A stretch of 64,000 nucleotides of DNA from Microbaculum marinum (GTDB lineage: Bacteria; Pseudomonadota; Alphaproteobacteria; Rhizobiales; Tepidamorphaceae). This document shows, piece by piece, positions 17,606 through 26,439 of the stretch. The notes under the pieces are model-generated. The model had not been told where the DNA came from and searched no databases. It saw only the letters and a program-made list of their open reading frames with translations. The stretch is from the NCBI RefSeq assembly GCF_042646165.1, contig NZ_JBHRTC010000019.1; one strand, written 5' to 3'. The translations under genes were made by a program, and so were the position numbers. Position 1 is the stretch's first letter, and the number at the start of each line of letters is the position of its first letter.

Positions 17606-18240
17606 GCCCGTCCCTTTCCGCATGCCTTTCCAGGCTGGGCGCCGCACTCGCAATTGCGGCGGTCCGATGGGGCACCGTCCCGGTGTCCACGAATCGGAAA
17701 GCTAAAGCCCAATGGTTAACAAAAGATCATTTTCGTCAACCGCGTTTTTGGATTTCAGCTTCCGCGAATCGCGCCAGCCCTCTGAAAATTAAACGAAACC
17801 TGACTTCGTCATAGTTAACGCTTTACATTAAGAAACCCGCAAAACCGATTCATTCGACTCACTCCCGCCGGATGCGGAAACGGACCGTTCCTGGTTTACG
17901 AGGCCTTAAGAGGTTCGCTCAAATTATTGACAGGAGACGTAAACGAAAGGTTACGCCCGCTTCACCCGCCGACGGTGGGCCCGCCACCGGGTCGCAAGCG
18001 CCGGTCGGCAGCCGCCGACCCATCTCGGGCGCATTAACCTTTTGAAACCAGTCTTTCGTACCATGTCCGTGTCCGCCCTGCCGCGACGGAGCGTTTTGCG
18101 GCGCGGTTCGGCAGCGCCGGACGTCTTTCTCGCTCTGAGAGAAGGAACAGCAGTCCACGACCGGCGACGCCTTGGGGGCTGGCACGGGCCGTGATCGGAA
18201 ATGGCGAGGAAGCACCTCATGAGCCGGGGAGTACCGACCG
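17606..18240. promoter_or_regulatory. ctrA-fliJ divergent control region with GANTC and TTAA sites
   Basis: A 635-nt region without a convincing gene, notably AT-rich between about 17700 and 17950. Four GANTC (CcrM methylation) sites lie within 170 nt of each other: 17691-17695, 17766-17770, 17847-17851 and 17856-17860. TTAA half-sites occur at 17716, 17789, 17815, 17828 and 17906; the pair 17815/17828 is spaced 13 nt start to start (TTAA-N9-TTAA). GANTC control of ctrA promoters and CtrA autoregulation are known in alphaproteobacteria, so this is the likely ctrA promoter. The fliJ-side half (17950-18240) is GC-rich and shows nothing clear except a ribosome site (GGGGAG) before fliJ. Confidence 0.65.
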
Positions 18241-18648
18241 ATGAAGTCACGTGAAAACCTCATCCGCCTGAAGCGGTTTCAGGCCGACGAGAAGCGGCGC
18301 CAGGTGATGCAGATCGAAACGATGATCGCCGACTTCGCCCGCATGGTCGAGGAGCTCGACCGGCAGATCCTCGAGGAGGAGCGGCGCGTCGGCGTCGACG
18401 ACGTCACCCACTTCGCCTATCCGACCTTCGCCAAGGCGGCCGCCCAGCGCCGCGACAATCTCAAGGGCTCGATCGCCGGCCTGGAGGAACAGCTCGCCAC
18501 CGCCCGCGAGGCCTTCGCCGAGGCCCATGAGGAGCTCAAGAAGGTCGAACTGCTGCAGGAGCGCAACCAGGACCGCGAGCGCGGCGACGACGCCCAGGCG
18601 ATGGGCGCCGAGATGGGCACGATCGGTCTTGCGATGCGGGCCGGCTGA
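18241..18648 (+). CDS. fliJ: FliJ-like flagellar export chaperone
   Basis: A 135-residue, highly charged, almost entirely helical/coiled-coil protein (MKSRENLIRLKRFQADEKRRQ...). It matches in length and pattern the FliJ proteins found next to ctrA in Hyphomicrobiales. FliJ links the export gate to the FliI ATPase of the flagellar type III secretion system. Unlike the arrangement I expect, no fliI lies beside it here. It is divergent from ctrA across a long control region, consistent with CtrA-controlled flagellar expression. The call rests on coiled-coil character and context rather than a catalytic motif. Confidence 0.72.
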   Translation: MKSRENLIRLKRFQADEKRRQVMQIETMIADFARMVEELDRQILEEERRVGVDDVTHFAYPTFAKAAAQRRDNLKGSIAGLEEQLATAREAFAEAHEELKKVELLQERNQDRERGDDAQAMGAEMGTIGLAMRAG

Positions 18649-18654
18649 CGGCGC

Positions 18655-19410
18655 TCAGTCTGCTGCCGCCACCGGCGCCAGCTTGACCTGCGAGAGCCGG
18701 TCGTAGATCGGCCGCGCCGCCTCGGCGATCCGCAGCAGGTGCGGCGGCAGGTCCTCCACGTCCGGGTTCGGCGGACCGAATCCCGTCGACGCCGCCACCG
18801 CCTCGTACCAGTGCGCGCCCCACACCCCGTCGGTTGCCCGGAAGCCCGGATCCCAGGCCAGCATCTCGTCGCGGAACGGAATGCCGACGGCCCCGCACAG
18901 GGCGGCCAGCATGCCTTTCGGATCCTCCAGGACGTCGCGCGCGTCGATCACCGGGGGCGGTTCGCCAAGCGCGTCGGCCACGAGGTCGAACAGCTCGGCC
19001 TGCTGCAGGAAGCCGATGTCCTCGAGCGTCACCGCCTCGCGCTTGCGCACGTAGGATGCCAGCACGTTCTCCGGCCGGCGGATCAGGAAGGCGTTCTTCA
19101 TCCGCGCCAGCCAGTCGCGGCCGATCTCCGGCAGCATGTGGTGCGTCATCTGCTTCTGGTAGTGGACCGAGATTCCCTCCGCGTCGAACGACAGCAGGTC
19201 GTCGGCGACCCGGCGCCAGTCGGTGGTGCCCGACGCGATCACCTCGTTGCGCATCGGGTGGTCGATGCCGGTCAGGTCGAGATAGGCGGCATAGAACGGC
19301 TCGTCCACCACGCGCGTATCCGGCCGGTTGCCGAAGGATCGCATCATCGCGGTCGAGATGTTGCGGGGGCCGGACCACATGGCGATCCGGACGGGTTCGG
19401 CGGGCGCCAT
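18655..19410 (-). CDS. P-loop sulfotransferase-family protein
   Basis: A 251-residue cytosolic protein. The N-terminal MWSGPRNISTAMMRSF (residues 11-26) is the phosphosulfate-binding loop typical of a sulfotransferase subgroup, some members of which are annotated as branched-chain-aminotransferase-like. DEPFYAAYLD follows, and the 3'-phosphate-binding region is NAFLIRRPENVLASYV (about 106-121). GAHWYEAVAASTGF lies near the end. It would transfer sulfate from PAPS to an unknown acceptor. It converges on fliJ with a 6-nt gap. The acceptor is not predictable from sequence. Confidence 0.72.
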   Translation of the reverse strand: MAPAEPVRIAMWSGPRNISTAMMRSFGNRPDTRVVDEPFYAAYLDLTGIDHPMRNEVIASGTTDWRRVADDLLSFDAEGISVHYQKQMTHHMLPEIGRDWLARMKNAFLIRRPENVLASYVRKREAVTLEDIGFLQQAELFDLVADALGEPPPVIDARDVLEDPKGMLAALCGAVGIPFRDEMLAWDPGFRATDGVWGAHWYEAVAASTGFGPPNPDVEDLPPHLLRIAEAARPIYDRLSQVKLAPVAAAD

Positions 19411-19801
19411 CGCTCAGGCTCCCATCAAACCGGGAACCGGCCAACCACGGACCGGCCGGCCAAAGACCCTCCGGATCCACGACGTCCTGCCGGCGCGGAA
19501 CCCGCCGCCGCACGGCCCGGTTTTGCAGGATCGGCTCGCCTCGCGAACGCGAACGGCCGTGCCGCGTCTCTCCATCGGCATCTCTCCCTCAGCGCCGGTA
19601 TTGTCCCCGGTCGCACACCCCGCACACCCCGATGGCGGACCGCCCAAACCGGCTCCGCCCGACATCCCGGTGTCACACCAAGTTGATGGCAATTTGGCTT
19701 TCCCGGCGGAATACCGCAACCTATGTGGCCGCGTACCGCAACCTACTTTCCCGCAAACCGTTGTCCCAGGACATCTTCTCGATTCCGGAAAGGCTTCCCG
19801 A
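19411..19801. other. Intergenic region without a recognisable gene
   Basis: 391 nt between the divergent sulfotransferase and peroxiredoxin-like genes. Open frames run through it on both strands but show no start, ribosome site or family motif. The last 100 nt is less GC-rich and contains two near-identical phrases, CGCAACCTATGTGG and CGCAACCTACTTTC, 18 nt apart. It presumably holds both promoters. Confidence 0.5.
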
Positions 19802-20371
19802 ATGTCGGAAATCACCCCATTGATGCCGCGCCAGCCGGTGCCCGAACTCGAGGTCGACCTGGCCCGCGGTGGACGCTGGTGTCTCGCCGACCGGCATCCG
19901 CAGAATTTCACGCTGGTGGTGTTCTACCGCGGGCTGCACTGCCCGATCTGCAGCCGCCAGCTTCGCGACCTGGAGGATCTGCTTCCCGACTTCGACAAGC
20001 GCGGCGTCGATGTCGTGGCCATCTCCACCGACGACAGGGAACGCGGTGAGCGCACCCCCTCGGACTGGAAGCTCGACCGGCTGCCGATCGGCTATGGCCT
20101 GGGGCTCGATGTCGCCCGACGCTGGGGGCTCTATGTGTCCTCGGGCCGCGGCAAGACCTCGGCCGGCCTCGAGGAGCCGGCGCTGTTTTCCGAGCCCGGC
20201 ATGTTCCTGGTCAGGCCGGACAACACGCTGTACTTCGCCTCGGTGCAGTCGATGCCGTTCGCCCGCCCGAAGACGCAGGATCTCCTGACCGCCATCGATT
20301 TCGTGCTGGCCAAGGACTATCCGGCCCGCGGCGAGGTCGTCAGCATCGATCAGGCCCTGGCGGCGGAGTAA
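19802..20371 (+). CDS. Peroxiredoxin-like (AhpC/TSA family) protein
   Basis: A 189-residue thioredoxin-fold protein. The active-site segment is YRGLHCPICSRQL (about residues 42-54), with a CxxC rather than the single peroxidatic Cys and Thr of classical AhpC. ISTDDRERGERTPSDW follows. There is no signal peptide, so it is probably cytosolic, a thiol peroxidase or disulfide reductase. The open frame extends 470 nt upstream, but ATG 19802 is the first start giving the family N-terminus. It stands alone. Confidence 0.8.
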   Translation: MSEITPLMPRQPVPELEVDLARGGRWCLADRHPQNFTLVVFYRGLHCPICSRQLRDLEDLLPDFDKRGVDVVAISTDDRERGERTPSDWKLDRLPIGYGLGLDVARRWGLYVSSGRGKTSAGLEEPALFSEPGMFLVRPDNTLYFASVQSMPFARPKTQDLLTAIDFVLAKDYPARGEVVSIDQALAAE

Positions 20372-20432
20372 ACGCCGCAGGAGCCTATCGAAGCATCGGT
20401 TTTCCCGGCGGTTCCGCCAGGGGAAGTCGTCG

Positions 20433-21863
20433 CTACCGGACGATCACGTTCCTGAACTGCCAGGGATCCTCGGGATCGATGTCCTCCGGGAACAGCTCGC
20501 CGCGATCTGCAAGCGGATTCCAGTCCGTGTAGAAGCCGTCGACCGGGCCGAGATAGGGCAGTTGCACCTCCAGGCACCGCCGGTAGTCCAGTTCGTCGAC
20601 CTCGACGATGCCGCTGTCCGGATTCTCGATCGCCCAGATCATGCCGGACAGCACGGCGGACGTGACCTGCAGGCCGGTCGCGTTCTGGTAGGGCGCCAGT
20701 TCGCGGGCCTCCTCGATCGACAGCTGCGAGCCGAACCAGTAGGCGTTCCGGTCGTGCCCGTAGAGCAGCACGCCGAGTTCGTCGATGCCGTCGACGATGT
20801 CCTTCTCGTCGAGGATGACGTGCTCCGACTGCGCCTGCCACTGGCGGCCGGCCATCTCGTGCAGCGACAGAACGGCGTCGTTGCAGGGATGGTAGGCGTA
20901 GTGGCAGGTCGGACGATAGACCGCCTCCTCGCCGTCCATCACCGTGAAGTAGTCGGCAATCGAGATGGACTCGTTGTGCGTCACCAGGAAGCCGTGCTGG
21001 GCCTTCGCCGTCGGCGTCCAGGACCGCACCCTGGTGCCGGCGCCGGGCCGCATCAGGTAGATCGCGGCGCCTGAGCCGAAGTCGTGCTCTCGCCCGTCAG
21101 GCGGCAGCTCCTTCTCGTGGGTGCCCCAGCCGAGTTCGGCCGGCTGCAGCCCCTCCGAGATGAAGCCTTCCACCGACCAGGTGTTGACGAACACCTCGAG
21201 CGGCTTCGGCGACTTCGCCCGCTGGGTGTCGCGCTCGGCGATGTGGATGCCCTTGACGCCTAGGCTCTGGGCGAGCCTGCCCCACTCCTCGCGGCTTTCC
21301 GGTTGCGTGAATTCGACACCGAGATCGCCCGCCAGGTTGACCAGGGCCTGCTTGACGAACCACGACACCATGCCCGGATTGGCCCCGCAGCACGACACGG
21401 CGGTCGAGCCTGTCGGCCGCCGCCTGCGCAGGTCGAGGACCATCTCGCGCAGCGCGTAGTTGGAACGCTGCGACACGGTCAGGCTGGAATCCGTGTAATA
21501 GCCCAGCCAGGGCTCGGCCACCGTGTCGATATAGAGGCAGCCGAGGTCGAGGCAGAGTTCCATGATCGCGACCGAGGAGACGTCGACGGAGAGATTGACG
21601 CAGAACCCCTTGCGGCCGCCGGCGGTCAGAAGCGGCGTGAGAACGTCCTTGTAGTTTTCGCGCGTGATCGATTCCTGCAGGAACCGGACGCCGTTCTCCT
21701 CGGCGATGTGGCGGTGCGCGTCGCTCGGGTCGACGATCACCATGTCGGCCTTGTCGAACGCGATGTGCCTGAGGATAAGCGGCAGCGTGCCGGTGCCGAT
21801 GGAACCGAAGCCGATCATCACGATCGGTCCGTCGAATGTCGCGTGGGTCGTCCACTCAGCCAT
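20433..21863 (-). CDS. hss: Homospermidine synthase
   Basis: A 476-residue NAD-dependent enzyme that joins two putrescines (or spermidine and putrescine) into homospermidine, the main long polyamine of many alphaproteobacteria. The Rossmann motif VMIGFGSIGTGTLPLI lies at residues 15-30. Later SCCGANPGMVSWFVKQALV and the C-terminal DGFYTDWNPLADRGELF are characteristic. It is the last gene of the operon odc - GNAT - hss; 46 nt separate it from the GNAT gene. The putrescine made by the decarboxylase is its substrate. Confidence 0.95.
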   Translation of the reverse strand: MAEWTTHATFDGPIVMIGFGSIGTGTLPLILRHIAFDKADMVIVDPSDAHRHIAEENGVRFLQESITRENYKDVLTPLLTAGGRKGFCVNLSVDVSSVAIMELCLDLGCLYIDTVAEPWLGYYTDSSLTVSQRSNYALREMVLDLRRRRPTGSTAVSCCGANPGMVSWFVKQALVNLAGDLGVEFTQPESREEWGRLAQSLGVKGIHIAERDTQRAKSPKPLEVFVNTWSVEGFISEGLQPAELGWGTHEKELPPDGREHDFGSGAAIYLMRPGAGTRVRSWTPTAKAQHGFLVTHNESISIADYFTVMDGEEAVYRPTCHYAYHPCNDAVLSLHEMAGRQWQAQSEHVILDEKDIVDGIDELGVLLYGHDRNAYWFGSQLSIEEARELAPYQNATGLQVTSAVLSGMIWAIENPDSGIVEVDELDYRRCLEVQLPYLGPVDGFYTDWNPLADRGELFPEDIDPEDPWQFRNVIVR

Positions 21864-21909
21864 TTAGGGGCGCGCCCTCCTTGTCAGCGGTCGGTGTGGG
21901 TCTCTTCTC

Positions 21910-22467
21910 TCAGTACGGATGGGCCACGCGCGGCGCGTCCATCTCGGCGAACGGCTCGGTGTCCGGTTGTTCCACCAGCGCGCCGGTTGCCCGGACCATG
22001 CCTTTGGCCCCGGCGAGCGCGCCGGCGTAAAGCTCCAGCCCCAGGAACCGGTCGAGGTCGACCGGACCCGGCAGCGACAGGTCGCGCGTCAGCTCCCGGC
22101 TGAACGCGAACCGCCCGTAGTAGGGAGCATCGCCGACAAGTATGACGGCGCCGTGGCCCTGGGCCGTGGCCCGCTTCAGCGCGGTCTCCACCAGTTTCGC
22201 ACCGATGCCGAGGTTGCGCCGCTCCCGGCGCACGGCGACCGGTCCCAGCAGCAGCGCAGGCGCGCTGCCGGCGTCGATGTTCCACAGGCGGATGGTGCCG
22301 ACGAGCGAGCGCCCCTCGAACGCCACCAGCGCCAGCCCTTCGGCGGGACGCCGGCCTTCGCGAAGCCGCTCGGCGGTCTTCATCAGACGCCGCGGACCGA
22401 AGGAATCGTCCAGCAGCGCATCGATCTCCGCCCCGTCCTGGGGGTATTCGGATGCAATCATGATCAT
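21910..22467 (-). CDS. GNAT family N-acetyltransferase
   Basis: A 185-residue cytosolic acetyltransferase. The acetyl-CoA motif A segment reads LLGPVAVRRERRNLGIGAKLVETAL (core RRNLGIG), followed by AVILVGDAPYYGRFAF, the YhbS-like subgroup phrase. The start is ATG 22465-22467, with AGGGG about 8 nt upstream; a second ATG two codons later is possible. Only 11 nt separate it from the decarboxylase upstream and 46 nt from hss downstream, so it is a member of the polyamine operon. Polyamine N-acetylation is a natural guess, but is inferred from context only. Confidence 0.88.
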   Translation of the reverse strand: MIMIASEYPQDGAEIDALLDDSFGPRRLMKTAERLREGRRPAEGLALVAFEGRSLVGTIRLWNIDAGSAPALLLGPVAVRRERRNLGIGAKLVETALKRATAQGHGAVILVGDAPYYGRFAFSRELTRDLSLPGPVDLDRFLGLELYAGALAGAKGMVRATGALVEQPDTEPFAEMDAPRVAHPY

Positions 22468-22478
22468 CGTCGTATCCC

Positions 22479-23612
22479 CTAGATCACATAGGATTGCAGA
22501 GGGGCAAAGCCGTTGAATGCGACCGACGCGTAGGTCGTCGTGTAGGCACCGGTCGACTCGATCAGGATCTCGTCGCCGATCTCCAGACCGAGCGGCAGGT
22601 GATAGGGGTCGCGTTCGTAGAGCACGTCGGCGGAATCGCAGGTCGGACCGGCGATCACGCAGGGTGCGACCTCGCCACCGTCGTGCGGGGTGCGGATCGG
22701 GTAGCGGATCGCCTCGTCCATCGTCTCGGCAAGGCCGCCGAACTTGCCGATGTCCAGGAACACCCAGCGCAGCGGGTCCTCGTCGCTCTTCCTGGAGACC
22801 AGCACCACCTCGGCCTTGATCACGCCGGCGGAGCCGACCATGCCGCGGCCGGGCTCGATGATCGTCTCCGGCAGGCGGTTGCCGAAATGCCGACGCAGAG
22901 CGCCGAAGATCGCCTCGCCGTAGGCGCCGACCACCGGCACGTCCTTCAGGTAGCGGGTCGGGAAACCGCCGCCAAGGTTGACCAGGGTCAGCTGGATGCC
23001 GCGCTCGGCGAGCGTCCGGAAGACGCCTGCCGCCATCTCCAGGGCCCGGTCCCACGCCTCGGTGTCGCGCTGCTGCGAGCCTACGTGGAACGATACCCCG
23101 GCGGCGGTCAGGCCGTTGCGGTGGGCGTATTCGAGAATTTCGATCGCCATCGCCGGATCGCAGCCGAACTTGCGGCTGAGCGGCCAGTCCGCCCCCACCC
23201 CGTCGGTCAGCACGCGGCAGAACACCCGGGCGCCGGGAGCGGCCCGGACGATCTTGTCGACCTCGGCGATGGAATCGACGGCGAACAGGCGCACGCCGAG
23301 CTCGTGGGCGCGCGCGATGTCGCGCTCCTTCTTGATGGTGTTGCCGTAGGAGATCCGGTCGGCCGACGCGCCGGCGGCGAGCGCCAGTTCGATCTCGACC
23401 ACGGACGCGGTATCGAACGAGCTCCCCAGCTCGGCCAGCAGCTTGAGGATCTCCGGCGCCGGATTGGCCTTCACCGCGTAGAAGATGCGGGTGTCCGGCA
23501 GCGCGTGCGCGAAGGCCTGGTAGTTTTCGCGAACGACGTCGAGGTCGACGATCAGGCAGGGGCCCTCGGGTCGTCGCTCGGTGAGGAAGGAGCGGATGCG
23601 GTCGGTGGTCAT
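22479..23612 (-). CDS. Ornithine/lysine decarboxylase (fold type III PLP)
   Basis: A 377-residue alanine-racemase-fold decarboxylase like eukaryotic ODC. The PLP lysine is in FYAVKANPAPEIL (residue about 56). A glycine-rich LVNLGGGFPTRY lies mid-protein and EPGRGMVG binds phosphate. The catalytic cysteine is in GPTCDSADVLYE (about 330). It makes putrescine (or cadaverine) for the homospermidine synthase two genes downstream. I start at ATG 23610-23612, with GGGAG about 8 nt upstream, rather than 14 codons earlier. A roughly 270-nt untranslated leader precedes it. Confidence 0.93.
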   Translation of the reverse strand: MTTDRIRSFLTERRPEGPCLIVDLDVVRENYQAFAHALPDTRIFYAVKANPAPEILKLLAELGSSFDTASVVEIELALAAGASADRISYGNTIKKERDIARAHELGVRLFAVDSIAEVDKIVRAAPGARVFCRVLTDGVGADWPLSRKFGCDPAMAIEILEYAHRNGLTAAGVSFHVGSQQRDTEAWDRALEMAAGVFRTLAERGIQLTLVNLGGGFPTRYLKDVPVVGAYGEAIFGALRRHFGNRLPETIIEPGRGMVGSAGVIKAEVVLVSRKSDEDPLRWVFLDIGKFGGLAETMDEAIRYPIRTPHDGGEVAPCVIAGPTCDSADVLYERDPYHLPLGLEIGDEILIESTGAYTTTYASVAFNGFAPLQSYVI

Positions 23613-23900
23613 CGGGTCGTCTCCCGTTCCCGAAAGGTTGAACCTCGCCGGCACGGATGCCTTCGGCCCCGCGGTGTGGAGACGCGGGTGCCGTCAGCGT
23701 CGACGCCGACTTCGATGCTCGGGATGCGCGAACGCGGCCGTCAGGCCGTTTCCACGTCCGGAGCCTGGTTGCCTTTGATTGGGTCGGGAGAACCGATCCG
23801 CACGTCGGGCAAGGATGGTGTGCCTCTTCAGTGACCCCGGCCTTTGGAGGGCCGGCAGAGACCAAAAAAGCCCGCACCGTCGTTGCTTTAAGCCGCCACC
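23613..23900 (-). promoter_or_regulatory. Long structured leader of the ornithine decarboxylase operon (speF-motif candidate)
   Basis: About 270-290 nt without a gene precedes the decarboxylase. Alphaproteobacterial ornithine decarboxylase genes are known to carry the conserved speF RNA motif in such leaders, which is the reason for the call; I cannot run the covariance model. A hairpin CCGGCC/GGCCGG with a 7-nt loop lies at 23837-23855. On the minus strand a run of six T follows GCGGGC at 23863-23872. This T run could instead mark the end of the upstream DMT-transporter transcript. Confidence 0.5.
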
Positions 23901-23985
23901 CTACGGAGAAACCGCGGTTGCCCGGCGACCACAGGCACGTGCGAATATTGGGCAAGCGCGGAGGTATGCCCTTCGCTGTTCACAA

Positions 23986-24933
23986 TCAAGAAGAAATCGC
24001 AGGTGAATCGATCTTTTTTTGCCGGCGCGGCGGCGCCGTCGCCAACGCCACGCCGGACAGGATGGCGACCATGCCGATCGCGTGGAAAAGTTCGAACCGC
24101 TCGCCGAGGAAAAACACCGCCATCAGCGCCCCGAACAGCGGCATCAGGCTGAAGAACGGCCCTGCCCGGTTGGCGCCGATGAGTTCCACTCCGCGGTTGA
24201 AGAACGCATAGGCGATCAGCGAGGGGAAGATCGCCACGTAGAGACAGGCGGCGACCGTCATCAGGTCGAGCGTCGGCACGTAGCCTGTCGAGGCCTCCCA
24301 GACGAGGACCGGCGCCAGCAGGATGCTGCCGAACAGGAAGGTGGCGGACAGGAAGCTGATCCAGTGGATCGACGGCCGCTTGCGCAGGAGCGCCGAATAG
24401 AGCCCGTACAAGGCCACGGCGGCGAGGATGACCAGGTCTCCGAAGTTGAAGTGGATGGCCAGGAGCCTCGCCATGTCCCCCTGGCAGATGATCACCGTGA
24501 CGCCGGCCAGCGAGATCAGGATGCCGGCCGCCTGGCGCATCGTCAGGCGCTCGCCGAAGATCAGGAACGTCGCCAGCGCGATGATCAGCGGCTGCGAGGA
24601 CTGCAGCAGCACCCCGTTCAGCGCGCCGGTGAACTGCAGGCCGAAATAGACCATGGTGTTGTAGGCCGTGATGCCGGTGAAGCTCAGCACCAGCATCATC
24701 GGCATGTGCCGCATGATCACCGGCCAGTCGCGCTTCAGGTGCGGCCAGGCGAACGGCAGCAGGATCAGGAAGGCGCCGCCCCAGCGCACCGACGCCAGCG
24801 CCACCGGCGGAACGTGCCCGGCGACGAGCCGGCCGAGCACGATGTTGCCGGCCCAGAACAGCGTCGTGAGGGTGAGCAGCAGATAGGCCTGGCCGTAGAG
24901 CCACTGGCCGAATCGGGCGAACCTTCCTGGCAT
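23986..24933 (-). CDS. DMT-superfamily (EamA) transporter
   Basis: A 315-residue inner-membrane protein with ten predicted helices in two homologous EamA halves (about 15-140 and 155-300). Phrases such as LFWAGNIVLGRLVAGHVPP, ALASVRWGGAF and the second-half RAGPFFSLMPLFGALMAVFFLGE are typical. It is probably an exporter of amino acids or other metabolites. It lies upstream of the polyamine operon on the same strand but is separated from it by the long leader. Substrate unknown. Confidence 0.88.
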   Translation of the reverse strand: MPGRFARFGQWLYGQAYLLLTLTTLFWAGNIVLGRLVAGHVPPVALASVRWGGAFLILLPFAWPHLKRDWPVIMRHMPMMLVLSFTGITAYNTMVYFGLQFTGALNGVLLQSSQPLIIALATFLIFGERLTMRQAAGILISLAGVTVIICQGDMARLLAIHFNFGDLVILAAVALYGLYSALLRKRPSIHWISFLSATFLFGSILLAPVLVWEASTGYVPTLDLMTVAACLYVAIFPSLIAYAFFNRGVELIGANRAGPFFSLMPLFGALMAVFFLGERFELFHAIGMVAILSGVALATAPPRRQKKIDSPAISS

Positions 24934-25117
24934 CGGTCTTTTTGGAAGTTGCTTGGAAAGGCGCTTCGCTACCGGCTATAGGCTGCCATGTAAAGCCGTT
25001 TGGGACAGTCGCGCAGACGCAAAAGTGTCGCTATAGTCGCGCGCCTTTGGCCCGGGGGAAAGGCTCGAGGCAACGAACCGGACACGCGTAAAGCGGCGCA
25101 CAGGGAAATCTGGATAT

Positions 25118-26410
25118 ATGGCGAATGTCGTAGTCGTCGGCTCGCAGTGGGGCGACGAGGGAAAAGGCAAGGTTGTCGACTGGCTGTCGGAGCGCGCCGA
25201 CGTGGTGGTGCGCTTTCAGGGCGGCCACAACGCCGGTCATACGCTGGTGGTCGACGGCAAGACGTACAAGCTGAGCCTGCTGCCGTCCGGCATCGTGCGG
25301 CCCGGCAAGCTGTCGGTGATCGGCAACGGCGTGGTGATCGACCCGTGGGCGCTGGCCGACGAGATCGGCCGGCTGCGCGAACAGGGCGTCGAGATCACGC
25401 CCGAGAACCTGCGCATCGCCGACAACGCGACGCTGATCCTGCCGCTGCACCGCGAACTCGACGCGTTCCGCGAGGAGGCCGCCGGCGCCGCCCAGATCGG
25501 CACCACCAAGCGCGGCATCGGCCCCGCCTACGAGGACAAGGCCGGCCGCCGCGCGATCCGCGTCTGCGATCTCGCCGAGCCCGACCGGCTCGCCGGCAAG
25601 GTCGAGCGTCTGCTCGTTCACCACAACGCGCTGCGCCGCGGGCTTGGCAGACCGGAGGTCGATGCTGACACACTGGAGGCAGAGCTACGGCACATTTCTG
25701 ACAGTATCCTGGCACACGCATGCTCGGTCTGGGCACTGCTCGACAGCGAGCGCCGCGGCGGCCGCCGGATCCTGTTCGAAGGCGCCCAGGGCACCCTGCT
25801 CGACATCGATCACGGCACCTATCCGTATGTCACCTCGTCGAACACCGTCGCCGCCCAGGCGGCCACCGGCACCGGCAGCGCGCCGTCTGCGCTGGGCTAT
25901 GTGCTCGGTATAACAAAGGCTTACACCACCCGCGTCGGCGGCGGTCCGTTCCCCACCGAGCAGGACAACGAGATCGGCAACCGGCTCGGCGAACTCGGCC
26001 ACGAATTCGGCACCGTCACCGGCCGCAAGCGCCGTTGCGGCTGGTTCGACGCCGTCCTCGTCCGCCAGGCGATCCGCACCGGCGGCATCCACGGCATCGC
26101 CCTCACCAAACTCGACGTCCTCGACGGATTTGACGAGATCAAGGTCTGTGTGGAATACCGGCTCGACGGCAAATCCGTCGATCACCTGCCGGCGTCGCGC
26201 GACGCACAGGCGCGGGTCGAACCGATCTACGAAACGTTCGAAGGCTGGTCGGAAAGCACGGAAGGCGCGCGGTCCTGGGCCGAGCTCCCGGCCCAGGCGG
26301 TCAAGTACGTACGCAGAATCGAGGAACTGATCGCCGCACCGGTCGCGCTGCTGTCGACGAGCCCGCGCAGGGAAGACACAATTCTTGTTCACGATCCGTT
26401 TGAGGATTAA
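25118..26410 (+). CDS. purA: Adenylosuccinate synthetase
   Basis: A 430-residue enzyme, the usual length. It condenses IMP and aspartate with GTP in the first AMP-specific step of purine synthesis. GTP loop GSQWGDEGKGKVVDWL (residues 8-23), catalytic His in GGHNAGHTLVV, the signature GIGPAYEDKAGRRAIR, GAQGTLLDIDHGTYPYVTS and the C-terminal STSPRREDTI are all intact. The start is ATG 25118. The gene at 26440 follows after 29 nt and may be co-transcribed. Confidence 0.98.
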   Translation: MANVVVVGSQWGDEGKGKVVDWLSERADVVVRFQGGHNAGHTLVVDGKTYKLSLLPSGIVRPGKLSVIGNGVVIDPWALADEIGRLREQGVEITPENLRIADNATLILPLHRELDAFREEAAGAAQIGTTKRGIGPAYEDKAGRRAIRVCDLAEPDRLAGKVERLLVHHNALRRGLGRPEVDADTLEAELRHISDSILAHACSVWALLDSERRGGRRILFEGAQGTLLDIDHGTYPYVTSSNTVAAQAATGTGSAPSALGYVLGITKAYTTRVGGGPFPTEQDNEIGNRLGELGHEFGTVTGRKRRCGWFDAVLVRQAIRTGGIHGIALTKLDVLDGFDEIKVCVEYRLDGKSVDHLPASRDAQARVEPIYETFEGWSESTEGARSWAELPAQAVKYVRRIEELIAAPVALLSTSPRREDTILVHDPFED

Positions 26411-26439
26411 GAGCACCTCAGGAAAGCAAAGTACGAAAA

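Noticed and set aside
17815..17831. TTAA-N9-TTAA in the ctrA promoter as a consensus CtrA box
   Set aside because: Spacing is 9, not the consensus 7; kept only as a supporting observation.
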